Program-made: the position numbers and the translations under genes | The notes under the pieces: model-generated | What the model was told of the DNA's origin: nothing | What the model saw: only the letters and a program-made list of their open reading frames with translations | Databases searched by the model: none | In this document: positions 43,323-52,247 of the stretch, piece after piece | Position numbering within the stretch: position 1 is the stretch's first letter | How the letters are laid out: every line of letters begins with the position of its first letter | From: Mucilaginibacter pineti | Lineage (GTDB): Bacteria; Bacteroidota; Bacteroidia; Sphingobacteriales; Sphingobacteriaceae | Assembly: GCF_900101875.1 (NCBI RefSeq) | Contig: NZ_FNAI01000018.1 | Coordinates: forward strand, 62,001-126,000 | Direction: 5' to 3' | DNA: 64,000 nt

Positions 43323-44013
43323 AGCTACCTTACTGGTTATTTCAGGCCCGAACGGCGCGGGGAAGTCTACCTTCATTGCCTCTCTGCTGCCCGAAGCCTT
43401 TGAGGGCATCACCTCGTTTGACCGTGATAAAACAAGGATGACATTTGAACAGGAGTTGCAAGCGGAGGCCCTATCGCCGGATGAACTGACGGTCAGGGCC
43501 ACTCGCCTGATGGAAGCCAGCCTGGAAGCAGCAATGGACAAAGCCATTACCGCGAAAGATCATTTTGTATTGGAAACGCCTTTATCGCATCCCGACTACT
43601 GGAAATACATCGACCGGTTTGAACGGAACGGCTACCAGGTGCAGCTTAATTACCTGTGCCTCGACAATATCCGGGCCTGCAAATTCCGGGTGGAGCAGCG
43701 CGTCCGCGAGGGTGGCCACTACGTTGACGCGCGGACGATCAAAGGTGTCTATGAAATGAACCTGCAGCATATTAATGATTACCAGGATACGTTCAGGATC
43801 ATCGAGCTGTATGATGGCATGACCGCCCCGGCCTTGCTAGTTAAAATCGAAGACAGCCAGGTACTCTTAGCTAAAGAGCAGGCGTTGAAAAAGCAATGGA
43901 TCAGAACCGGCTTGCCCGTCATTGCTGCGAAGCTGGCTCCGTTCCTGGAAGCGCAGCAATTAAAGTTAAAGCAGGAAAAAAGTTTGAAGTCTGAACGGCG
44001 TCCAAAATTATAG
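43309..44013 (+). CDS. Zeta-toxin-like P-loop kinase
   Basis: A 234-residue P-loop protein: Walker A 'VISGPNGAGKST' (residues 10-21), 'SFDRDKTRM' with the conserved Asp that activates substrate in zeta toxins, and 'DHFVLETPLSHPDYWKYI' with the Glu-Thr of the family. Zeta toxins phosphorylate UDP-GlcNAc and block cell-wall synthesis; many chromosomal relatives have other small-molecule targets. Located at the end of the mobilizable module, where it likely stabilises the element. Family call good; toxicity inferred. Confidence 0.82.
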   Translation: MDYSKATLLVISGPNGAGKSTFIASLLPEAFEGITSFDRDKTRMTFEQELQAEALSPDELTVRATRLMEASLEAAMDKAITAKDHFVLETPLSHPDYWKYIDRFERNGYQVQLNYLCLDNIRACKFRVEQRVREGGHYVDARTIKGVYEMNLQHINDYQDTFRIIELYDGMTAPALLVKIEDSQVLLAKEQALKKQWIRTGLPVIAAKLAPFLEAQQLKLKQEKSLKSERRPKL

Positions 44014-44071
44014 CGTTGATGATTGTTTATATAATAAGTCTAATTTTTTAAAAAGATGCTTTGAATTGTCT

Positions 44072-45259
44072 TTATTCTTTATGAAGCGTCAGCATTTGCA
44101 CTTTTCGTTTTTCCTTATTAAGGCGCAACCCCATAGCCGTTAAAATATCTGTCAAACTTTGCGGGTTTTCCGGCTGGAAAGAAAACTTAATGTCAAATTT
44201 CTTATCAACATGCGTTTCGTCAACAACAAGCAAACGCCCGGTGCCGTTATTCTCCAAATAATTGGCGAAATCTGTCATTGTTAATCCTTGCTGATCAATT
44301 TCGCCGTGGCGACCCATGTATGTTCTTATACCTGACCTATTAACCGGGATACCTTTGAATTTCACGGGATCAGTTACTTTTAAAACATATACATCTTTAA
44401 GTTGGTTTTCAATTCTGGCCTGCACGTCAAATCGTTTTAAAAGTTCATTTTGCATGGTTGGTAATAGCTCCGTTTTATTTTCAACAATAATGTCCAGGCA
44501 ATATCTTGGGGAGTTTTCTTGAGTATGGCTGCTGTCAATGACCCTTCTGTAAGGGAAGTTTCCATAAGCAACGCGATAAAGTGCAACGATATTACAATTA
44601 ATGGCTGTAATTCGCTTGCCATGCCAGGTACTATCTGTGAGATAAGCCGTACTTAATCCCCGTGCGCCTTTGATCTCCGGCTGCATATCAAACCTTTTTT
44701 TAAGCGTTTCAGTTGCCGGGAAAACGGTATTAATCAGCTCATCTTCAGAGGAGATCTGAAAGTCCTTTTTCTCGCTGACATGTATCTCTTTCTTATTTAC
44801 GATACTATCTATTAAAAGATCAGTAATGGACTCAGGATTGGTATTGGCGATCAACTTCCCTTCGGACGAGATCAGCACGGAATGCGTTATCAACTGATGA
44901 GGAAAAATTTTAGCTATGGAGCCGCCCGTATCGACGGCAAACCACAAATTGGATGGCCTCGAAGCCAAATATTGTCCCGTGCGCTTTGCCGTTTCTTCTG
45001 TTACCGTAATCACCTGTAATCGATCAGGATATTTTTGTTGTAGCTGCTTTAAATGTGGCATCGCCTCAAGGCAGGCACCACACCAGGTAGCCCAAAATTC
45101 AATTAAGATTATTTTACCTTTTAATTGGCTTAGCGTAGTTGCCTTAACAGGGGCATTTAAAACAGTTGTAAAATTAATGTCGGGAACAACTTCATGGTTT
45201 TTAACCTGCGCGTAGGCGCAACTGATCAAAAGGAGTAATGATAGTGCTATCTTTTTCAT
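44072..45259 (-). CDS. TlpA-like thioredoxin fused to DUF3738-like domain
   Basis: A ~395-residue exported protein (MKKIALSLLLLISCAYAQ signal). Residues ~20-150 form a TlpA domain with 'LIEFWATWCGACLEAMPHLK' (CXXC). The C-terminal ~220 residues fit a DUF3738/TIGR03435-type domain, ending in 'SLTDILTAMGLRLNKEKRKV'. It is analogous to the TlpA-like protein at 9250. Divergent from a kinase/OmpR pair at 45378, which may control it. Start at 45259 is preferred; an in-frame ATG three codons upstream is possible. Confidence 0.85.
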   Translation of the reverse strand: MKKIALSLLLLISCAYAQVKNHEVVPDINFTTVLNAPVKATTLSQLKGKIILIEFWATWCGACLEAMPHLKQLQQKYPDRLQVITVTEETAKRTGQYLASRPSNLWFAVDTGGSIAKIFPHQLITHSVLISSEGKLIANTNPESITDLLIDSIVNKKEIHVSEKKDFQISSEDELINTVFPATETLKKRFDMQPEIKGARGLSTAYLTDSTWHGKRITAINCNIVALYRVAYGNFPYRRVIDSSHTQENSPRYCLDIIVENKTELLPTMQNELLKRFDVQARIENQLKDVYVLKVTDPVKFKGIPVNRSGIRTYMGRHGEIDQQGLTMTDFANYLENNGTGRLLVVDETHVDKKFDIKFSFQPENPQSLTDILTAMGLRLNKEKRKVQMLTLHKE

Positions 45260-45377
45260 GTAATTCATTTCTACAAATGACGGCAGAAATGCAAGGCTGG
45301 ATAGTTAACGCAGGTTAACCAAAGTTAATTAGTGTTAATTGCTATATTAATTGATCATGCGATAGTACTTTTATTGA

Positions 45378-46847
45378 ATGAAAAAGCGCATCGCCTTGAT
45401 ACTTATCCTTATGACTGTATGTGTGGCGGGGATCACTGGTTTACAGCTTTATTGGAATTATCAGAACTACAAAAGTACCGTGAAGGCTTTTAACCACGAT
45501 ATAAACGAGGCCTTAAATACAGCAGTTGATAAAGAGATAGATCAAAGGCATCAAAAAATAATTGCAAAGTTTAAAGTCTGGCTGACTGATACTGCTTTTG
45601 TGCAGATCACCTGTGATACGAATAACAGGCATGGACGTACTGTTTTTCACATGCGGGATACCCATCCCTTTGACAGGGATGAAAAAGGGGTTAATTTAGG
45701 TATTACCAAATTTAAAATACAATTAAACAAGATAACTCCCGCAGCTAAAAGGTTATTTATTGATCACTTCGGCGATAATATTCTCAAAGAAGATTTAAAA
45801 AAAGGGATCGTTTATAATTATACCCAACGGTTGGGCGACAGTTTACTCACTGTGTATGAGAAAAGCAAACTGAATATAGCGGTGTTGGCTAAGCTGTATA
45901 AAGAAGAACTGCGGGCAAAAGATATTAAAACCAGTTTTCTGTTAAATCCTAAAAATGAGGGCAACCAAAAACTGCACTTAACCAAACAAGTGAATACCGC
46001 TTTACGCAGACCTTATGAAAAAGAAATGGTAGATGCCGGGTTTCAAAGCCCCGATGCTTATTACCTTAAAGAGATGAAATGGCTGATCATCACTTCGTTA
46101 TTACTGATCGCCATTACGTTGTTTTGCTTCGCTTATACCGTCAAAACATTATTATCCCAACATAAATTAGCCTTGCTGAAAGACGATTTTATCAATAACA
46201 TGACACATGAGCTCAATACGCCGTTAGCTTCTATAAAGCTGACCACTGACGCTTTAAAACTATTTGACCATTCCCGCAATACTCAATTGGAATATCTGGA
46301 CATTATCGGTTACCAAACAGAGAAATTGACAGCGCTAACCGCAGAAATATTAAATACAGGCAAAGTAGATCAGCATATCCGTGAAAATAATGCCACTATC
46401 GATCTGAATGAGTTAATTGAAAAAGCCATACACGATCTGGAACCGCAAAGCAAAAGCAATCATATCCACATTCAATATCAACCGTATGCCGACAATGTGT
46501 TTGTTAAGGGCGACAGTAGCAGCTTACTCAATACATTTATCAATATTATGGATAACGCGATGAAATATGCGCAAGGAAGGGCCTTACTGCATATTGTTTT
46601 ATCTGTTAAGCCTAAATACGTGGAGGTCATGTTTAAAGACAATGGCATAGGTATCCCGGAAGAATACAGGGGTAAGGTATTTGATAAGTTTTTTCGGGTG
46701 CCCAAAGGGAACAAACATGACGTAAAAGGTTACGGGTTGGGTCTGAGTTATGTTAAACAGGTGGTCGAACAACACCGGGGGACAATAGCTGTTGCTGCAA
46801 ATAACCCCGCGGGTAGCATATTTACGATTAAACTACCTTTAGGCTAA
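45378..46847 (+). CDS. Membrane sensor histidine kinase (OmpR-partner type)
   Basis: A 489-residue classical kinase: membrane helix 1 (about 5-25), a ~205-residue periplasmic sensor without recognised fold, helix 2 (about 233-255), HisKA ('KDDFINNMTHELNTPLASIK'), HATPase_c ('LLNTFINIMDNAMKYAQG', 'DNGIGIPEEYRGKVFDKFFR', 'YGLGLSYVKQVVEQHRG'). Resembles RprX-like kinases of Bacteroidota. Its stop overlaps the response regulator start by one base. Divergent from the TlpA/DUF3738 gene with a 118-base gap. Confidence 0.94.
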   Translation: MKKRIALILILMTVCVAGITGLQLYWNYQNYKSTVKAFNHDINEALNTAVDKEIDQRHQKIIAKFKVWLTDTAFVQITCDTNNRHGRTVFHMRDTHPFDRDEKGVNLGITKFKIQLNKITPAAKRLFIDHFGDNILKEDLKKGIVYNYTQRLGDSLLTVYEKSKLNIAVLAKLYKEELRAKDIKTSFLLNPKNEGNQKLHLTKQVNTALRRPYEKEMVDAGFQSPDAYYLKEMKWLIITSLLLIAITLFCFAYTVKTLLSQHKLALLKDDFINNMTHELNTPLASIKLTTDALKLFDHSRNTQLEYLDIIGYQTEKLTALTAEILNTGKVDQHIRENNATIDLNELIEKAIHDLEPQSKSNHIHIQYQPYADNVFVKGDSSSLLNTFINIMDNAMKYAQGRALLHIVLSVKPKYVEVMFKDNGIGIPEEYRGKVFDKFFRVPKGNKHDVKGYGLGLSYVKQVVEQHRGTIAVAANNPAGSIFTIKLPLG

Positions 46848-47530
46848 TGGAAAAAGTGCATATACTTTTAGTGGAAGATGAACCGTTCCTGGCAAAAGTA
46901 ATCAAAGACAGCCTGGAGCAAAGGAATTTTCAGGTGACCTATGCGGAAGACGGGGCCAAAGGCTATAATTTATTTCAGAATGGTGCTTTTGCGCTTTGTA
47001 TTGTGGATGTGATGCTACCTCATACGGACGGGTTTACATTAGTAAAACAGATCCGTGTTTATGATGATCAGGTACCCGTATTATTTTTGACAGCTAAAAC
47101 TGCAACTGAGGACGTGATTGAAGGTTATAACAGTGGTGGTAATGATTATCTCAAAAAGCCTTTTAGCCTGGAAGAACTATTTTTAAGGGTTAACGAACTA
47201 TTGAAGCGGACAACGGTCATGAATAACGCCGATCAAAATAAATTAATGATTGGGAATTATACGTTTTTGCCTCATCAGCAGCTATTACAAATAGAACTTC
47301 TGGGAATTAAATTATCTCACCGGGAGGCGTCGTTATTATTATTGCTGTACAACAACAGGAATTCTTTATTAGAAAGAAAAAGCGCTTTAATGACATTATG
47401 GGGCGATGATAGTTTTTATAATACGCGAACCATGGATGTGTTTATTACGAAATTACGCAAGCATTTAAGTCGGGATGCTCAGGTTGAAATCTTGAACATC
47501 AGAGGCGTTGGCTATAAACTCATTTGTTGA
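46847..47530 (+). CDS. OmpR/PhoB-family response regulator
   Basis: A 227-residue regulator: receiver (Asp54 in IVDVMLPHTDG; Lys in 'GNDYLKKPFSLEEL') and a C-terminal winged helix ('KLSHREASLLLLLYNNRNSL', 'RTMDVFITKLRKHLSR', 'IRGVGYKLIC'). The final GVGYKL is typical of RprY-like members. Co-translated with the kinase. No unusual residues. Confidence 0.95.
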   Translation: MEKVHILLVEDEPFLAKVIKDSLEQRNFQVTYAEDGAKGYNLFQNGAFALCIVDVMLPHTDGFTLVKQIRVYDDQVPVLFLTAKTATEDVIEGYNSGGNDYLKKPFSLEELFLRVNELLKRTTVMNNADQNKLMIGNYTFLPHQQLLQIELLGIKLSHREASLLLLLYNNRNSLLERKSALMTLWGDDSFYNTRTMDVFITKLRKHLSRDAQVEILNIRGVGYKLIC

Positions 47531-47727
47531 TATTTGCTATGAAAATGTATTAATATGCCTTTATAGGGGAATAAAATACCTGATTTCATCAATAAGCAAT
47601 TGCCCTTTTCTCTTTATACGCATTATCCCAACGAAAAGCAGCTTTGCGGTAATGGAGTGACAGACCTTTGATATGTATATGCAACTCCGCTTTTAAACCC
47701 AAGTGAATAATTAGCCATGGCTTTATT

Positions 47728-47758
47728 TTTCGGGATAGATTGCCTGATTTTCGGTATA
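47728..47758 (-). promoter_or_regulatory. 21-bp-spaced direct repeat, operator D (LytTR-like)
   Basis: On the - strand TATACCGAAA (47758-47749) and TATCCCGAAA (47737-47728) stand 21 bp apart, the same motif and spacing as operators A-C beside lanB and the Cys-peptide operon. It lies 71-101 bases upstream of mscS. The flanking sequence is otherwise different. Confidence 0.55.
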
Positions 47759-47828
47759 GATAACTGCTACTGTTTTACAGATTAAAGCAGCCAAACTTTA
47801 TAATAACTTTTTTTGTTAAAATCAGGTT

Positions 47829-48626
47829 ATGAAAAAAACAGTTAATGTTGATAAGCTTTATGATCATGCCTACGAGTGGGTGATCAGTTATGGCCCCCGT
47901 TTTTTAATGGGTATGCTGGTACTCATTGCAGGGTTCAGGCTTATCCGATGGGTCCAGAATCGCTCGCATAAAAAAATGGACAATAAGGATGTCGATCCTT
48001 CCGTAACCCCCTTTTTAAAAAGCTTGATCGGTGTTGCCCTGCGGGTATTGCTGATTATTGGCGTGATGCAGATCATGGGTATCCAGCTAACGCTCTTTAC
48101 TGCCGTGGTCGCTTCCTTCGGTGTTGCAGCAGGGCTGGCGCTTTCCGGTACCTTACAAAATTTCGCCAGTGGTATTTTGATCCTGCTCCTGAAACCTTTT
48201 GTTGTAGGTGATAATATCATTACACAGGGAGAGCAGGGTACGGTCACTTCCATTGAAATCTTTTATACCATCGTTACCACTTTTGATAATCGCGTAGTTA
48301 TCGTACCGAATAGCAAACTTTCCAATGAAGTCATTATCAATATCAGCCGGGAAGGAAGCAGGCGCCTGGATATTAACCTCAAGTTCCCCAATGGTATTGA
48401 TATCAAACAGGCGAAAGGCGTGATCAGCGCTGCCATCGATAAATCTGAAAATATTCTGAAGAGTCCCGATAGAAGGATCGGCATTGGCGAAATCCAGTCA
48501 GATGGTTATGTGATCAGCAGCAGCGTGTGGGTGAATGCACACGGCTTTCAGGATACTAAGCTAGCCTTGCAGGAAACGATCTTGCAGGACATCAAAGACG
48601 CCGGCCTTAAACTCCCGGGGATGTAA
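47829..48626 (+). CDS. mscS: MscS-family small-conductance mechanosensitive channel
   Basis: A 265-residue channel of MscS length: three membrane helices (about 20-40, 62-85, 90-118), the pore helix with alternating Gly/Ala ('ASFGVAAGLALSGTLQNFAS'), the beta domain ('FVVGDNIITQGEQGTVTSIE', 'NRVVIVPNSKLSNEVIINIS') and a C-terminal vestibule. It releases solutes under hypo-osmotic stress. The operator-like repeat upstream would place it in the same regulon as the peptide locus; link unproven. Confidence 0.93.
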   Translation: MKKTVNVDKLYDHAYEWVISYGPRFLMGMLVLIAGFRLIRWVQNRSHKKMDNKDVDPSVTPFLKSLIGVALRVLLIIGVMQIMGIQLTLFTAVVASFGVAAGLALSGTLQNFASGILILLLKPFVVGDNIITQGEQGTVTSIEIFYTIVTTFDNRVVIVPNSKLSNEVIINISREGSRRLDINLKFPNGIDIKQAKGVISAAIDKSENILKSPDRRIGIGEIQSDGYVISSSVWVNAHGFQDTKLALQETILQDIKDAGLKLPGM

Positions 48627-48677
48627 AATGACCTATACCCGAATTAAACAAATATCCGGTCCGAATGTTGAGCAAAC

Positions 48678-49140
48678 ATGAATATGTCCTGCTCATTATT
48701 TAGGAAAATAAAGACCACCTGCCAGCAGCTATCGTTCACGGCGATCACGCTCGTTTTGCTGGCCGGTTGTAATGGCACACACCAGCAAACGCAAAGGAAA
48801 CACGATTATCCTCAAGGCGGATACTATCGCCAATGCAACGACGCAGCCTGCGGCCGACCAGGCCGCGCTTACGCTGCCGGTGCTGGACGCCTTATTCTAT
48901 GAGCCGGGTTTTACCGCTTCCCTCAAATCAAAGATCGGGTTGACGACCGGCCCAGATGTAGCGGCTCAAATCTGAGGCCCATGCTTCACTGCGTGAACTC
49001 AGCGAGGACGGTAACGCAGACACAAATTCTGCACGTTCACCGCCCAACGTTACCAGGCGCAGATCCGTACGATCCTCGGGGAAGAAAAAACGCAACAATT
49101 ACAGCAACTGGTGGCGGAACTGTATAGCCAGGGCGTCGGC
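48678..49140 (+). pseudogene. Decayed lipoprotein gene
   Basis: Starts with an apparent lipoprotein signal (lipobox LAGC) at ATG 48678, then continues in other frames: 'AALTLPVLDALFYEPGFTAS' and 'LKSKIGLTTGPDVAA' at 48860-48970, 'ASLRELSEDGNADTNSA' near 49000, and 'YQAQIRTILGEEKTQQLQQL' to about 49140. At least three frame changes separate these. The intact protein would be a periplasmic helical lipoprotein. The remnant runs directly into an alpha-amylase remnant. Confidence 0.6.
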
Positions 49141-49142
49141 AG

Positions 49143-49873
49143 CGCAAGCCGGACCTCTGGCTGATGGGCGAAGTGATCGAAGGCGATTATAACTGCTGGG
49201 TCAGTCCATTTATGCTCGATTCCACGACCAATTATGAAGCGTATAATGCGCTTTGTTCCAGTTATAACGACCATAACTATTTGGAGATCGCCCATACGCT
49301 GCAGCGGCAATCGGGAGCGGAAGGCGTTTACCGGCAGCTGCTGCTCTATACATTTGCGGACAATCATGACACGACGCGCCTGGCCAGCCTGCTGCGCCAG
49401 CCCGCTCATTTATTCCTGGTCTATACGCTCCTGCTGACCAGGCCCGGGATACCCGCCATTTATTATGGCAGCGAATAGGGCGTCGAAGGGGGCAAAGGCG
49501 CGCATGAGGATACCGCCCTGAGACCCATTGTACCTTGTATTCCGGATGTCTCTGACAATGCCTTATACCAGCATATCCGGCAGCTGATTACTATCCGGAA
49601 AGCTTGTGCTGCCCTGCGCTGTGGAACCTACCGTGAGTTGTACGCCAGTCCGGGCAACTCGCATTCTGCCGGTCTACCGCAGACGAAACGCTGCTCATCG
49701 TACTCAATTTAGACGCTTATGCGGCAACTATCCGGCTGGAAAACGTTACCGCCGGAGGCTATCAGGACCTGCTGCGTTCTGATAGCTACTCCGAAACAGA
49801 TGGGAATTGCTTAATGATAACCATCCCGGCCTGCGCCGCAATGATCCTACCCCGCCATGAAAACATTAAATGA
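49143..49873 (+). pseudogene. Decayed GH13 alpha-amylase, C-terminal half
   Basis: Reads 'KPDLWLMGEVIEGDYNCWVS' (catalytic Glu strand of GH13), 'LLYTFADNHDTTRLASLLRQ' (NHD catalytic motif) and 'LVYTLLLTRPGIPAIYYGSE', then TAG where the family has Trp (GSEWG), then 'GVEGGKGAHEDTALRPIVPC' in frame, and later frames with 'MITIPACAAMILPRHENIK' ending at 49873. The N-terminal half of the barrel is missing and at least one stop and one frameshift remain. Once a glucan-cleaving enzyme, now inactive. Confidence 0.75.
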
Positions 49874-50028
49874 AAAGTCATCCTGGTAATCGGCGCCTCC
49901 CCGGGCATCGGTGCCGCAGTAGCGCATAGGCGCGCCGAAGCCGAAGTGATCGTTACTATGCCGACGGACAGGAAGCAGCCGTGGCCACTGCTGAATCTAT
50001 TAAAGTAAATGGCGGCGCCACCCATTGA
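49874..50028 (+). pseudogene. Fragment of a short-chain dehydrogenase gene
   Basis: 'KVILVIGASPGIGAAVAHR' is the Rossmann TGxxxGIG region, followed one frame away by 'YYADGQEAAVATAESIKVNG' typical of SDR beta-3/alpha-3. Only ~50 residues remain before a stop. It starts immediately after the amylase remnant. Confidence 0.6.
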
Positions 50029-50194
50029 TTTACGTGAAGCGAAAGAATTATTTATAACGGTTGAAAGGAGATGCGGGATGTCGTCTTTTGCCGTTAGCGG
50101 CGGCGGGACTGTCACTACGCAATATTTTACGAATTACGAATTGGCCGAACCATGGATCAAAGCATTCCCCCGTTAGCCCCCAGTTGTCAAACCA

Positions 50195-50980
50195 TTATTT
50201 AACGGTTATGTCCGCTGTGACCGCATCCCATAAACTGATTCTGGCTTTTAACGCATCTTTGACCGCTGCTGTCGCCTGCGACCAGCGTAGCGGGTCGTTA
50301 CCGCATATCCGGGCAGTCATTTCATAAGCCAGGTGGGAATGGTGGTTACCGTCCACCTCGATATGCCGGTGCAGGTAATAACGCAGCAGGTCAGCTTTGC
50401 CCGGATGCGCTTCTGCCAGGCGGCCAACCAGGCTCAGGAACATAGCCGGGATCAGGTCTTCCCGGCCGAAAGTAAAAAACGGCGGCCTGACGTAGGTTTC
50501 TTGCTGACAGCATTTGAAGGTATGCCGCATAAAGCGGGCCGCGCCTTCCGGCACTTTCGCCTTGACGATGGCCGTCTGCAGATCGAAGCCTTGTTCCAGG
50601 AAACCGATCAGTTGAGTGATCGCGGTCGTATTACTGCCGGCCTGCTGCATCGCCCGAAGGTAAAGCTCGAAATGGCTGGTATAATTACCCTGCTCGTCTA
50701 TATCGCTTTCTTCATCCAGCACGATCTCATTGATCGGGTACCGGGTCTTGGCATCGCCCACTGGCAGCCAGGGCAGGGTCACCGAGGTTAGCCGCGTTTG
50801 CAGGGATTTCAGCAGCGACATAAAATCCCAGACCGCATAGACATGGTATTACATGAATTGCTGCAGGTCCTCCAGTGTTTGCAGCCGGGCGTAAACCGTG
50901 TGCCCGGTCAGATCCCTGCGTAACGCTTCGATGTCGGATTGTAATTGTGTCAGTTCATCTGGTGACTCCGTATTAATCAT
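50195..50980 (-). pseudogene. DUF3050-family gene with an in-frame stop
   Basis: The full leftward gene would start at ATG 50980 (MINTESPDELTQLQSDIEAL) and give ~260 residues of DUF3050, a haem-oxygenase-like helical fold ('TLPWLPVGDAKTRYPINEIV', 'GRLAEAHPGKADLLRYYLHR', 'HIEVDGNHHSHLAYEM'). A TAA at 50851-50849 interrupts codon 44, inside the run QQFM-stop-YHVYAVWDF. An ATG at 50821 could restart a 208-residue product that keeps most of the fold. The function of DUF3050 is unknown; a single base change separates it from an intact gene. Confidence 0.78.
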
Positions 50981-51064
50981 GGTGTAAAAATAAATACTAT
51001 GGTATTATTTTTGCTTGATAGTCATTAAAATTTGACAGTAGTTTATTCGCATATGATTTAAAAT

Positions 51065-51432
51065 GGTTACTTATTCAAAAAAGTGCTGGTTGGGGATGAT
51101 GATCCGGATATCCGGGAGTTCAACAGTCTGATCCTTGATATGGAAGGATTTGCCGTTTGCGGCCTGGATAACGTACGCGAGGTCCTGGACAGGATACAAT
51201 CCTGCCGCCCTGATCTGATCCTGCGGATGTGATGCTGGGCGACAGTGACGGACGCGATATTTGCAAAATATTGAAAAATGCGCCTGATACCCGGCAGATT
51301 CCGGTCATTATCGTTTCCGCCACCTATGGCTTGCATACCGCGCACGAGAAGCGTTGCGGTGTCGATGATTATATCAGCAAACCTTTTGATGTGAATGAGC
51401 TGATCGACCGGGTCCGTAAATACGCCCCTTAA
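51065..51432 (+). pseudogene. Receiver-domain protein gene, frameshifted
   Basis: 'LFKKVLVGDDDPDIREFNSL' (acidic cluster) to 'RIQSCRPDLIL' in one frame, then after a shift near 51230 'DVMLGDSDGRDICKILKNAP' (phospho-Asp) and 'VDDYISKPFDVNELIDRVRK' (KPF) in the next. Everything needed for a CheY-like single-domain regulator is present except the reading frame, which is off by one base at the phosphorylation site. Confidence 0.75.
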
Positions 51433-51466
51433 TGATTAAATATATGCGCTGGGTTATTGTCATGTA

Positions 51467-51763
51467 ATGTTAAAATACATGGAAAGAGCAGCGCTTTATA
51501 CCCGGATAATTTATCTGTACCGTACATTGGAAATGACCCTACCCATGATCTCCGGTATGCTGCGTTCCCCCCAGCCCGATCTTGCATTAATCGATGAACT
51601 CATGACTTTTCAGCTGGAGGCCTATCACGATATGCGTTTATTGCTGGAACAATATGCGGGCCCCGCCAGCGAATCGCTCGAAAAATACGATGTCCTGTTG
51701 CACCAGCTGAAAACGGACTATATCCTGATCGCCTGCGGCATCAGCCGTACTAATGCTGCCTAG
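51467..51763 (+). CDS. Small helical hypothetical protein
   Basis: A 98-residue all-helical protein ('AALYTRIIYLYRTLEMTLPM', 'LIDELMTFQLEAYHDMRLLL'). No signal peptide. It seems intact within the decayed region, follows the receiver remnant by 34 bases and may have been its partner. No family recognised. Confidence 0.5.
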   Translation: MLKYMERAALYTRIIYLYRTLEMTLPMISGMLRSPQPDLALIDELMTFQLEAYHDMRLLLEQYAGPASESLEKYDVLLHQLKTDYILIACGISRTNAA

Positions 51764-51895
51764 TTAAACTTCATTACCTACGACGGGGAGAACTTTATAT
51801 TTGCGAACTATGAACGAGATCGAGTATTTTAACCTGAACTGGCTAGCCGGATAATCGTCGATCCCCTTTATTTAACGCATTGCCTTTGGCCGCTG

Positions 51896-52186
51896 ATGAA
51901 TTCTATCGTGCCGTTTTGCCCTCAGGAAAATGATGCCGTGGTGGCCATCCCGGAGTCCCGGGCTATCGAGCATGATGTGGAACAACTGCTAAACGCCATT
52001 TGTTCATCACGCCCTTATGCTACGATGATCACGCCCCAATTGGCCCGGGAACTGTTGCTGAAGCTCCTGCTGATTGAGACTCCGGTTATACCGTCGTGCT
52101 TTTTCCCCGGTAAAGCTGCAATGCCAGCTCCTGATTTAAGCGGTATACCCACCGTCACCACCATTACTCCGGATGCATTATTATGA
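51896..52186 (+). CDS. Hypothetical protein, possibly a 5'-damaged gene
   Basis: A 96-codon frame ('DAVVAIPESRAIEHDVEQLL', 'ITPQLARELLLKLLLIETPV'). In another frame just upstream, ATG 51810 gives 'MNEIEYFNLNWLAG' then stop, and the frame of this ORF is open upstream of 51896 too. It may be one gene split by a frameshift, consistent with neighbouring decay. Function unknown. Confidence 0.4.
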   Translation: MNSIVPFCPQENDAVVAIPESRAIEHDVEQLLNAICSSRPYATMITPQLARELLLKLLLIETPVIPSCFFPGKAAMPAPDLSGIPTVTTITPDALL

Positions 52187-52247
52187 GTCGGTTCTGTAAC
52201 ATTTGATAATTTTGCAGCGTCTTAAACGGACACTGATCTTACTATCT

